Positions 55,044-62,713 of a stretch of 64,000 nucleotides of DNA are shown one piece after another. The position numbers and the translations under genes are program-made. The notes beneath the pieces were generated by a model. It was not told the DNA's origin, did no database searches, and saw nothing but the letters and a program-made list of their open reading frames with translations. This DNA is from JAIBBV01 sp044347745 (lineage in GTDB: Bacteria; Bdellovibrionota_C; UBA2361; JAFLCA01). Position 1 is the first letter of the stretch. Every line of letters starts with the position of its first letter. The stretch spans positions 42,753 through 106,752 of the forward strand of contig JBIKUD010000006.1 in assembly GCA_044347745.1 (NCBI GenBank), given 5' to 3'.

Positions 55044-55087
55044 AAGGCTGGATAGTCCGGCCTTTTGGGCAGACCGCACGATATGCT
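55044..55087. repeat. Cassette-end hairpin, diverged copy 2
   Basis: About 38 of 44 positions match 52742-52785. The stem changes are compensating (AGGCTGGA-TAG-TCCGGCCT) and a TTTT run follows. The surrounding 54885-55151 stretch has no supported gene, so this is the only feature recognised there. Confidence 0.6.
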
Positions 55088-55151
55088 GCGGCAGTTCCTA
55101 TGTAAGTAATTTTTTAGTGGTTGGCTGTAGTATTCCACGGAAGGAGGTGCA

Positions 55152-55193
55152 ATGGTGGAGGGCCCCAACCATGACTATAGCCTATGCATATAA
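55152..55193 (+). CDS. Short leader peptide before immunity-like gene 3
   Basis: A strong ribosome binding site, AAGGAGGTG (55141-55149), precedes ATG 55152, which encodes MVEGPNHDYSLCI and stops at TAA 55191-55193. The ATG of the next gene (55184) lies inside this reading frame, so ribosomes could be passed on by coupling. It may instead be the remnant start of a replaced gene. Confidence 0.4.
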   Translation: MVEGPNHDYSLCI

Positions 55194-56239
55194 TCGATAA
55201 CCTCCCTGACGTTCGGATCCTTGCCTCCGCCGCCTGGCTAAGTACTGAGTTGGCATTTCGAAGGGATGGCGAACTTTCTACTTTGCGACCCCCCCTGGCC
55301 TCATTTGATGAGTGTTGCTCTTATATTCTACGGGAGCTAGATCGTTCATGCGTATCTGGAGCTCGGGATAGGGTAATACTTAGCGGCATTTTGTATTTGC
55401 TTGCACTGTTTAGTCACGGGAGTCGACCCCAATCGCAAGCGGAGTCAGACCGAATTAATTCAATTTTTATCGCTTTGGCTCGCGAAAGTTCCTTAGTGAA
55501 AGATTTTCCTATAGGTGCCGACTCAATTAACTATCTTTCAGCGCTATTCGCTGGTAAAGAACTGCTCATTTCAGAGCCAGCTCTGATTCGTAAAATCCAG
55601 CGAGCATGTGCGTTCGAGTTGCTCAAGACTATATCGGCTGCTGAGAGTGCGTATGCGGGGAGCGATGCAGATATATTGCAGCCAACTTTTTCTGGCAGCG
55701 AAGTTAGTTGGGAAAAGGGTGGGTTGTCAATTCAGACTTCCCTTGCCCCTATTAAGCTTGATGCACCAGGACTCCCAGTTCTAGAGAAGTATCAGAGTCT
55801 TGGTGAAAGTATTCTTTTGTTATACACGACCAATTTTCGAGGCGATTGGTTATGGGAGCGTCCTGATCCGGCTGTAGAGTGTTCAGAGATACAGTCCGCG
55901 GGTCAGTTCGGCAGCTTTCTAATTGAAGGCTACTTACTTCTTTTGCTGCGCCGTGCCCTTGACTGTTATGACTGTGACCATTGCGGAGCTGACCTCATTT
56001 CTGAAGTTTCGCCGTTGCTTGTCGAACTTGCGAGTTTGTCTAGGCTCTCTCCGAGTCAAAAGCTCCTGCGTCAGGCGGTTCATTGGATCTATGGCGATTT
56101 ATCTAGGCGTATTGCAGAGGACCCCGACACCATCTCATATGTAAACTTAAACTTTCACCTTCCTTGGGTTCACGATGCTTTTATTCGCTCTCGGGTGAGG
56201 CAGCTTGTGACGTCTTTCGTTGAAGAGTCAGGTCATTGA
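55184..56239 (+). CDS. Putative immunity protein 3
   Basis: A 351-residue soluble protein, largely helical, with no signal peptide and no recognised family. It contains a CDHCG motif near residue 268 and the DWLWERPDP/GSFLIEGYLLLLL segment shared loosely with the protein at 53928. No toxin gene precedes it, so it would be an orphan immunity gene retained in the array. It has no ribosome binding site of its own and probably depends on the leader peptide at 55152. The next gene starts one base after its stop. Confidence 0.6.
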   Translation: MHIIDNLPDVRILASAAWLSTELAFRRDGELSTLRPPLASFDECCSYILRELDRSCVSGARDRVILSGILYLLALFSHGSRPQSQAESDRINSIFIALARESSLVKDFPIGADSINYLSALFAGKELLISEPALIRKIQRACAFELLKTISAAESAYAGSDADILQPTFSGSEVSWEKGGLSIQTSLAPIKLDAPGLPVLEKYQSLGESILLLYTTNFRGDWLWERPDPAVECSEIQSAGQFGSFLIEGYLLLLLRRALDCYDCDHCGADLISEVSPLLVELASLSRLSPSQKLLRQAVHWIYGDLSRRIAEDPDTISYVNLNFHLPWVHDAFIRSRVRQLVTSFVEESGH

Positions 56240-56240
56240 T

Positions 56241-56879
56241 ATGGAAAAGTTACTAGGGCTATTTGACCAATCTCTAGATCGGGATGCTTTAGACGAGATC
56301 TTCACCTTCTATGTAGACCAGCGTGGCGCTACCGTGGCGCTGGCTGAACTGAGCGCTATTTTCTGGTCCGCTTGTTCCTATTTCGCGGCGATTCCAGAGG
56401 AGCGAGTGGCTGCAATTTTGAAGATGATTTGCACACAGACTGACCTTCTCAGCTATCACCTTCTACAAAGTGAAGAGAAATTACAAAAGCGATTTATTCT
56501 ATCGCAGTGGAGGCTGTTCTCCCGATATTTTGCGCGTAAATGTCGTACTCCATTGGCTGAGGATGGGACGATTGTAGATCAAGGCTTAGACCAGTTAAGT
56601 CAGCTTTGCTACATGTGGTGGGATATTATCGATATCGCTCCGACTTCGGAGCCTCCCAATGAGTGCGTCGTTCAGTTCTATATTATACGGGTACTTGAAA
56701 GGTTGCTCGCTTCTCGTTCTGAGGCTTGTGTCGTGTCTGCGTTGCATGGGTTAAGTCATTTTATAGATACTGCGCCGTTTGAGGTCGATCGCATATTCGC
56801 ACGCTATCTTGCTCGTTTAACCCCACCGTCTTCGCTGTATTCCTTTGCAATCCGCGCGCGGGGCGGGGCGCTTTTATAG
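56241..56879 (+). CDS. Putative immunity protein 4
   Basis: A 212-residue all-helical soluble protein from ATG 56241 (MEKLLGLFDQSLDRDALDEI). A TTG at 56220 would extend it into the preceding gene. HEAT-like helical periodicity is visible (LSQLCYMWWDIIDIAP, VVSALHGLSHFIDTAP), but no family can be named. Position directly after the gene at 55184 suggests a two-gene operon. A fragment of the second toxin domain follows 95 bp downstream. Confidence 0.6.
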   Translation: MEKLLGLFDQSLDRDALDEIFTFYVDQRGATVALAELSAIFWSACSYFAAIPEERVAAILKMICTQTDLLSYHLLQSEEKLQKRFILSQWRLFSRYFARKCRTPLAEDGTIVDQGLDQLSQLCYMWWDIIDIAPTSEPPNECVVQFYIIRVLERLLASRSEACVVSALHGLSHFIDTAPFEVDRIFARYLARLTPPSSLYSFAIRARGGALL

Positions 56880-56974
56880 TCTTTCTGAGCTTATCTTGGC
56901 GATCTCCATCCAACACGGCGCTAGTTCAAGGGTACCGGGACCAAGAATAATAGCTAAAGAGCAAGGGTCGCAGT

Positions 56975-57097
56975 GGGAACACCGGTTGCCGTGCCAGCCG
57001 GAAATGCCGAGCTGCGTTTTCGTAAATGTTTTCCAGGGCGAATAGTAGGTCATGACGGTAGAACGAATGCGCCTCGAGAGTGTGTTCGCTGCCATAT
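56975..57097 (+). repeat. Displaced 123-bp fragment of toxin domain 2
   Basis: Near-identical copy (one substitution) of 53703-53825. It has no RHS core or start upstream, and its frame runs on into the inverted-repeat element, where it ends at 57176 after about 27 foreign residues. It is a scar of cassette rearrangement and is not expected to be functional. Confidence 0.85.
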
Positions 57098-57104
57098 TTT
57101 TCTC

Positions 57105-57219
57105 CTGGTCGGGGGCACCTCTTGTAACTGCATATTTCGTATGAATCGCATTCAATTCAGCCAGTTAGCTGCATAGAGCCTAGGGCTGGTTCTTTATCTT
57201 TTTAGGTGCCCCCGACCAG
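57105..57219. repeat. GGGGGCACCT inverted-repeat element, copy C
   Basis: 16-bp inverted repeats (57105-57120 and 57204-57219) flank the same interior as copy B. The element abuts the displaced toxin fragment and starts the second copy of the 287-bp repeat. Upstream TTTTTCTC is shared with copy E at 60001. Confidence 0.85.
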
Positions 57220-57391
57220 ACAGGAAACAGGAAAGGCTGGATAGTCCAGCTTTGTGAGCAGATCGCACGAGATGCTTCAGTCGTTAAATTGGGCGTTATA
57301 GTTTAGTAGTTTTCCCTGGTCGCGGCGGCTCCCGTAAATTTTAAATAATCTCCTATTTGACTATAAATGCATTGAATAGGAGAATAATTAA
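57105..57391. repeat. 287-bp direct repeat, second copy
   Basis: This copy matches 52614-52900. Here the AGGAGA ribosome binding site at its right end (57378-57383) is 7 nt from ATG 57391, and TTGACT occurs about 20 bp further upstream. That suggests the right end is a genuine expression signal for whatever follows it. Confidence 0.9.
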
Positions 57392-57441
57392 TGTGTTATG
57401 CATCTTATTCTAGTATTTACATGCTTAATGGGATAAAATAA
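57391..57441 (+). CDS. 16-residue leader peptide before the ATPase gene
   Basis: ATG 57391 is well placed behind AGGAGA and encodes MCYASYSSIYMLNGIK. Its TAA overlaps the ATG of the next gene by one base (TAATG). It may serve translational coupling, or be the N-terminal stub of a gene displaced by recombination. Confidence 0.4.
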   Translation: MCYASYSSIYMLNGIK

Positions 57442-58856
57442 TGTCGAACAAGTTCCTTGGAAGAAGGCAAGAGCTCGAAATTATAAATAATTTTCTTGGC
57501 GGTGCTCAGCAGGTAGCTCTCGTTTTCGGTCGCCGCCGCATAGGAAAAACAAAGCTTATCGAAGAATCGCTAAGAGGCAAAAGGAGTTTATTCTTTGAGG
57601 GCTTAGAGAATGAGCCTAAGCAAGCGCAAATCTATAACTTCATCTTCCAATTTGAGCAGCAAACCAAAGAGGTCGTCCAAAGCAAATCGAAAATTAAGAC
57701 TTGGTCTGAAGCGCTAATTATTTTGCGCCATTACCTAGAGCAGAATCCCGGAACAGTGATCGTGCTTGATGAACTACAGTGGATGGCGAATCGACGTTCG
57801 CAAATGATCTCTGAGTTAAAAATGATTTGGGAGCGATACCTGGGCAAAATTGCTGGCTCGAAGTTGATACTCTCGGGTTCTGTCGCATCGTTCATGATCA
57901 AAAAAGTGCTTAAATCAAAAGCCTTCTATGGTCGAATTGAAAGCATAATTCACCTTAAGCCTTTGCCACTGAGTGAAGTGAGGGAGTTCTTCGTTGATGC
58001 CGATCCTCAAAACGCCTTGCTTGCCTATTTGTTTGTAGGCGGAGTCCCAAAATACTTAGAACTACTCGCTGCGCACCAGTCTGCAGTTCGTGGAATGGCG
58101 TATGAATGCTTTTCTAAGTCTGGATATCTAAAAGAGGAGTTTGACCGAATTTTTGTTAGTCATTTCGGAAAGGGTGCCAATTATTTGAAAATTGTGGAGG
58201 CTCTAAAGGGACGCTACTTTGGTTTGAGCCGCGGAGAATTAGAGGATATGGGAATCTCTCAAGGTGGTGGCCAACTAACCCAAGAGTTATACGACTTGGA
58301 GCAAGCTGGATTCATTACAGGCTTTGTGCCATTTGATAAAAAAGGTACGTCGAAATTTAAACGTTATATCCTGTCGGACCCTTTCCTCTCGTTCTACATG
58401 AATTTTATGGATCCCAGCTGTGCGCCGCAGGTACGGTCTCCAGATATGTTCATCTCTACAACTTTCGTTAGCCCAAATCTGCACAATTGGCTTGGGCACT
58501 CGCTTGAGCTTCTTGTTCTGCAGCATGCGGATCGGATCGCCGAATTACTCAAATTTTCTGGCATTCAATATTCTGCTGGACCATACTTTCGCCATAACAA
58601 GGGTGGAGTTATCAAAGGCTTACAACTAGACTTGGTGTTTGATCGGGCTGACAAAATATTCACCGTTTGTGAGGTTAAGTATTTAAACGCAGCAGTGCCC
58701 TTATCTGTAGGTAAAGAGTTAAGCCAAAAAATAGGGCAGGTTGACGAATTTGCAAAAAAAACTGTGCAGCGCGTAGTTATCTCAAACCAAATCGCATCCT
58801 CCGCGCTCAAGGAATCGGGGCTTGTGAGTAGGGTCATAAATACTGAGGAGTTTTGA
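57441..58856 (+). CDS. AAA ATPase with DUF234-type nuclease-like C-terminus
   Basis: A 471-residue protein of the 'archaeal ATPase / DUF234' type. The N-terminal ATPase has RREL-type LGRRQELEIINNFL, Walker A GRRRIGKTKLI, Walker B VIVLDELQW and a sensor in SGSVASFM. A winged-helix region follows. The C-terminal DUF234 part contains QLDLVFDRADKIFTVCEVKY, resembling a PD-(D/E)xK nuclease core with Asp, Glu and Lys in the right order. Members are common in archaea and mobile regions of bacteria, and their function is not established. Here it sits at the end of the RHS cassette array, coupled to a leader peptide. Confidence 0.85.
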   Translation: MSNKFLGRRQELEIINNFLGGAQQVALVFGRRRIGKTKLIEESLRGKRSLFFEGLENEPKQAQIYNFIFQFEQQTKEVVQSKSKIKTWSEALIILRHYLEQNPGTVIVLDELQWMANRRSQMISELKMIWERYLGKIAGSKLILSGSVASFMIKKVLKSKAFYGRIESIIHLKPLPLSEVREFFVDADPQNALLAYLFVGGVPKYLELLAAHQSAVRGMAYECFSKSGYLKEEFDRIFVSHFGKGANYLKIVEALKGRYFGLSRGELEDMGISQGGGQLTQELYDLEQAGFITGFVPFDKKGTSKFKRYILSDPFLSFYMNFMDPSCAPQVRSPDMFISTTFVSPNLHNWLGHSLELLVLQHADRIAELLKFSGIQYSAGPYFRHNKGGVIKGLQLDLVFDRADKIFTVCEVKYLNAAVPLSVGKELSQKIGQVDEFAKKTVQRVVISNQIASSALKESGLVSRVINTEEF

Positions 58857-58949
58857 GATTACTGGGATCTATGCTCCAAATTACCCCGGTCATGAGTATT
58901 TTCCGTAAAGTCTCAAAAGAGACGTTGCGATGGCAGCTAGAGCTTTCCC

Positions 58950-59059
58950 CTGGTCGGGGGCACCTCCTATAGCTGCCTGTTTAATTTGAACCTTATACAA
59001 TTCGATTACTTAGCAGCGTCTTAGTCCGCTGCCGCGGTCAGAGATAAAAGGCATCCCAA
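58950..59059. repeat. GGGGGCACCT element, subfamily 2, copy D
   Basis: The left end is identical to copies B, C and E, and the interior is related to theirs. The right end is AAAAGGCATCCCAA instead of the usual AGGTGCCCCCGACCAG, so the inverted repeat is largely lost. It matches 62714-62823 over 110 bp with about three substitutions. The rest of the gap 58857-59459 shows an imperfect GGGTGTG/CACACCC pair around 59141-59213 and no supported gene. Confidence 0.8.
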
Positions 59060-59459
59060 ACGTATTGCCTCAAAGCAAAAAGGTAAGTAAGAGGTTACTG
59101 GGAATCAGTACTGACAAAAGATCGGTGCTCTAACAACAGGGTGTGAAGAAAATCGGGAAAGAGCTAAAGATCTCGTACGAGGTTTTATTCGCTTTTCTGT
59201 TGGACTCCACACCCTTCCTTCTCCCCAAAACATCTACAAAGCTAAAGTCTTAAGGATTTTATCCTTTTACGTGTCCCTGACCGGGAACCAAATATATCGA
59301 AATGCGCCTAAGGGCCCGATAATTTTCCTTAACTTCGCTTACTCTTTTGCGTCGAGAAATTTCCTAGTTTGCTCAAAACTATCAGCAATGCAGATTTGCG
59401 CTAAATCTTTCGCTGGTGTGAAGCGTCAAAACTTTACCCACCGAAAATTCCCTATGACA

Positions 59460-59858
59460 CTAAGCCCATAATCGACATGCGAACTCCACACAACAATAAT
59501 AGCCTAGTGATTTCTCTCTCGGCGGGTAAAGACCTCCTGGATCTATCCCCGGATAAACAGACCAAGATCCCTGCCTACCAGGATAAATGCTCTCGCCAGC
59601 AAGAAAGCTCTCTAATGTTCCACGAAAAGCGTCGCAAATCCACATTGCGGCTTCCACCACCTTAAGACAAGCGGCTTCTGGAGTGGAATCAAAACTGCAA
59701 TGGGAACCTAAATACCACGACCCATTCAACCCGAATTCAGCAGCTTCAGGATATCGAAGGTTCTCTTGTCGATCATGAATTTCTGCAAAAACTACCGACG
59801 AGAATAAAAATGAAGCAATAAAAACGAGGGAAAGCAAACTGGGGTGTAATTTTTTCAT
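59460..59858 (-). CDS. Small secreted protein, unknown function
   Basis: 132 residues from ATG 59858 (MKKLHPSLLSLVFIASFLFS), which begins a clear signal peptide cleaved near VVFAEI. An upstream start at 59915 would bury it. The mature part has several cysteines (SHCSFDSTPEAACL, WICDA, YCCVEFACRLWA) and many aromatic residues. No family is recognised. It stands alone between repeat elements. Confidence 0.5.
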   Translation of the reverse strand: MKKLHPSLLSLVFIASFLFSSVVFAEIHDRQENLRYPEAAEFGLNGSWYLGSHCSFDSTPEAACLKVVEAAMWICDAFRGTLESFLAGESIYPGRQGSWSVYPGIDPGGLYPPREKSLGYYCCVEFACRLWA

Positions 59859-59972
59859 CGCAAAACCTACAAAGAATTGAAACCTAAACCTAAGCAAAAT
59901 AGCGGATTGATACAAAAGTTATTCTTTATTTTTGGCGCGAGTTTCGTAATTCTGAGAGGAGCCCTGCCTCAT

Positions 59973-60000
59973 ATATACTGAGCGCAGATTGAATGTCCGC
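59973..60000. repeat. Solo left arm of the MITE-like element
   Basis: ATATACTGAGCGCAG and the following GAATGTCCGC match the left arm at 21248-21276 (GAATTTCCGC). The arm is cut off at 60000, just before the inverted-repeat element of copy E, as if that element had inserted into it. Confidence 0.6.
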
Positions 60001-60008
60001 TTTTTCTC

Positions 60009-60123
60009 CTGGTCGGGGGCACCTCTTGTAACCGCATATTTCGTATGAATCTCATTCAATTCAGCCAGTTAGCTGCATAGAGCCTAGGGCTGGTTCTTTA
60101 TCTTTTTAGGTGCCCCCGACCAG
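60009..60123. repeat. GGGGGCACCT inverted-repeat element, copy E
   Basis: 16-bp inverted repeats at 60009-60024 and 60108-60123 with the 83-bp interior of copies B and C (two substitutions relative to copy C). It stands alone, without the rest of the 287-bp repeat, which shows that the 115-bp element is the mobile unit. Confidence 0.85.
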
Positions 60124-60206
60124 ACAGGAAAATAAGCCCCTTTCAAAGACAGCTTTCGATTGTAAATTAATGATAGCTGAATGTGCAGTTATAATATCAG
60201 TCGTGC

Positions 60207-62165
60207 TTAAGAGAAACTTTTGAAACACATGTCCCTGTTAAAGGAATCACCTATACTCTTGCAAATTGATCTGTCTCCCTTTTTAACTGCAAGCTGCCTT
60301 ATGCAGTAATCACGGATATCAATAATGTCCGTTTTGTGGCAATCTTCGTAGGTCTCCGCGGAATCCAATTCGCAGTATGCTCGTGTCCTTTTATTTGAAA
60401 TTAAATTGCAATTCTCCCATTCGTTACGAGAACGAATAACCGTCATTAGACATCCATCCACACTTTCAGTCGCTAGGTTGCAAATCTGGTAGTCCTTAGT
60501 CTCTTCCGCCACGGAAACAATACACTGTTCATAGTCAGTCAAAGCTTGACTCGGCGGGTTTTTGGTTTTTGCTAGATTATCACAGTATTTAGTTTCCCCT
60601 GTCCTCGGCGCTAGGCTGTTAAGGCAGGCGCTATGCTTATAGCGTTGGGGATCAGAAGAGAAGTAATCGCAACCTTCCTCCGGGTTCGGGTTACTGAGAT
60701 ATAGCCTGATGCACCTATCTTGCACCTCAGCTGTAGGTAAATCGGCACAGAACTTCGGGCTAGCGGAGAGAGTAGATTTCATACATTGGTGTATTTCCTC
60801 TCCCAATAAGTGACATAACCTTGGATCCTTCCTCTCCTTAGCAATCTTGGAGATACATGGCTTTCGTGAGCCGGCGATCGATAAGTTGCAAAAAGAAGGA
60901 TCGAGTAATTCTTTTGCACTTACCAGTTTATCTCCACGCGCAGTTTGTATACATGCGTTTCGAACTGCGGAATTATATATCACTCCGCAAATCACCACAG
61001 AACTTGATGATAAGGGTTGCAAAGTAGGGGTCCAGATCTGAATAAAACGGCCGCCCAGATGGGCGACATATAGAATGGCAAAAAGTGCCAGCTTTTTTCG
61101 AAAACTGAAGATCCGTCCGGATCGAACAAAGATCGAAACTAAAAGGTAGATCATGTAAAATGTAATCAATGATCCAATTGAATTCGAAACCAAAAGCAAA
61201 TAGCCCAATATCGAAGGCTTAGGAAGATCGTATGTTAAAAGCGGCGAAAAAACAGGAAGTTGCACGATATCTTCTAAGAAATTTGTTGCGAAATCGGGAA
61301 GCAAAAACAGAAGGAGCAAGGGAAGGGAGATGACACCGTTTCCAATTGCTAGAAGTTTGGTAACGATATTCCCGAATGAGTCTGATGCGGGGAGCTCGAG
61401 TTGGTTCGGTATTAGAACCAGCCCAAACATGTACAATGCCATCAGCAACAGCGGTAGGCTGATCGCCCGCACGAAATTTCTTGAAATTAGCACTGGTTGG
61501 CGAAAAGCGAATGTTATGAAGGCGATCCAGAAAGAAAGGTTAGCAATAAATGCCAGTGGTGCGAAGTATGGGAGAATTATTCCAGAATGAGCCTGACCGT
61601 AAATAACAAACACCTCTAGGGGGGAGCCAAAAACAAAATTAGAGAGTGGCTCTATACGATGGGATTGAATCTGGTTAGCAAGAGCACCTAGACCGGAACC
61701 TGAGGGAAACTCTAGATGCGGCAATAGTGCTAGTGACAACAAGACCGCAACTAAAATCCACCAATTCTTTTTCAGTAGATCATTGAGGCATATTAGATCT
61801 GTGCTGTTACTCGCGGAACCCCGATCGATAGGCTCACTTTGCCGACCCTTGCTCTTCTCTTGAAATAGTCGCAAAGCCTCTTTTCTCTTGAATAAGAGCA
61901 CAAAAGAAAATAATACAGGGGAGCCAAGTCCCGCTGCTAATATTAGTAAGGCTGCAGAAGAGTCATCAAGCAAAGGGGCGAACAAAACGAGACATGTTGA
62001 AACAATCCCGACGGCAGTCCAAATCAGTAGATAGAACCGTTTGTTAAAAGTTGGAACATTAATCGCCCAAATGATGGAGAAAGAAAAAATCCAAGAGCCA
62101 ACTGCAATACATACGAAGGTCGCGAAGATTAAGCCAAAGAGAGCCGCTATACCTTCGAAACCCAT
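60207..62165 (-). CDS. Polytopic membrane protein with Cys-repeat C-terminal domain
   Basis: A 652-residue protein. The first 390 or so residues contain about ten hydrophobic segments. The C-terminal 260 residues form a tandem Cys-repeat region with a period of 20-25 residues, for example DPSFCNLSIAGSRKPCISKI, DPRLCHLLGEEIHQCMKS, SPKFCADLPTAEVQDRCI and SICKSIGDSFNRDMCFKSF. Such 'xxxCxxL...C' repeats occur in many uncharacterised bacterial surface proteins and are expected to form disulfides outside the cytoplasm. The function is unknown. It is transcribed leftwards, away from the gene at 62201. Confidence 0.65.
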   Translation of the reverse strand: MGFEGIAALFGLIFATFVCIAVGSWIFSFSIIWAINVPTFNKRFYLLIWTAVGIVSTCLVLFAPLLDDSSAALLILAAGLGSPVLFSFVLLFKRKEALRLFQEKSKGRQSEPIDRGSASNSTDLICLNDLLKKNWWILVAVLLSLALLPHLEFPSGSGLGALANQIQSHRIEPLSNFVFGSPLEVFVIYGQAHSGIILPYFAPLAFIANLSFWIAFITFAFRQPVLISRNFVRAISLPLLLMALYMFGLVLIPNQLELPASDSFGNIVTKLLAIGNGVISLPLLLLFLLPDFATNFLEDIVQLPVFSPLLTYDLPKPSILGYLLLVSNSIGSLITFYMIYLLVSIFVRSGRIFSFRKKLALFAILYVAHLGGRFIQIWTPTLQPLSSSSVVICGVIYNSAVRNACIQTARGDKLVSAKELLDPSFCNLSIAGSRKPCISKIAKERKDPRLCHLLGEEIHQCMKSTLSASPKFCADLPTAEVQDRCIRLYLSNPNPEEGCDYFSSDPQRYKHSACLNSLAPRTGETKYCDNLAKTKNPPSQALTDYEQCIVSVAEETKDYQICNLATESVDGCLMTVIRSRNEWENCNLISNKRTRAYCELDSAETYEDCHKTDIIDIRDYCIRQLAVKKGDRSICKSIGDSFNRDMCFKSFS

Positions 62166-62200
62166 TTCATCTTCCCCCGATTTAGCAGACTCGAGAATTG

Positions 62201-62599
62201 TTAAGCTGCCGACTTGTTAATAAAGATTTCGACTGCGAGCCCCGAGGAGATTTGCCAATAAATTGCAGCAAGGTGTGGACGCAGCCTGCATGATGAGCCG
62301 TAAAAATCTCTGCCGCGTCTGCCTCGATTCGTGGGGGGGGGCGCATACGCCAGGTTTAGTTTGTCGGCGCAGTCGATTACCTTAGTAAATACTGCGCTTG
62401 GGAACATGTCTAGCGTATAGCCGCCCTGTGTTTTGAGACTGCGAGAAATCTGTCGTTCTTTTAGCCGTACTATTGGGTGGCCAGACTCCTGTGAAGTTGT
62501 AGGTCTAATATGAGCAGACGTGCAGGTCTCGCTAGACTTGGCGCTAGGATCGAAACGCTGTTCAGGAGTTAATGACATAAAAACCAGCATGATACTCAT
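62201..62599 (-). CDS. Hypothetical protein or gene remnant containing a 9-bp homopolymer
   Basis: A 132-codon frame with no signal peptide, membrane helix or recognised domain. A run of nine G (62333-62341 on the plus strand) encodes three prolines in the middle and is a likely site of slippage, so the frame may be the product of a frameshift. It shares orientation with the membrane protein gene 35 bp away. It could also be a degenerate transposase or nuclease fragment, but I cannot show this. Confidence 0.3.
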   Translation of the reverse strand: MSIMLVFMSLTPEQRFDPSAKSSETCTSAHIRPTTSQESGHPIVRLKERQISRSLKTQGGYTLDMFPSAVFTKVIDCADKLNLAYAPPPTNRGRRGRDFYGSSCRLRPHLAAIYWQISSGLAVEIFINKSAA

Positions 62600-62713
62600 A
62601 TTTGTGGCTATCTAAGCAAGGCCGACCCACGAATAGTGGAGCTTGTCTGGGTATTGAGTTATCCCCGCCGGCAATGCAAATGCCCCGGAAATCTTCCGTT
62701 TCCCCTGGTTCCC

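Noticed and set aside
59137..59217. Possible structured RNA around GGGTGTG/CACACCC
   Set aside because: The pairing is short, and no known RNA family or flanking promoter is visible.
59271..59471. 66-codon plus-strand frame, which extends upstream without a start
   Set aside because: No family recognised, no start with a ribosome site, and it overlaps repeat-rich DNA.
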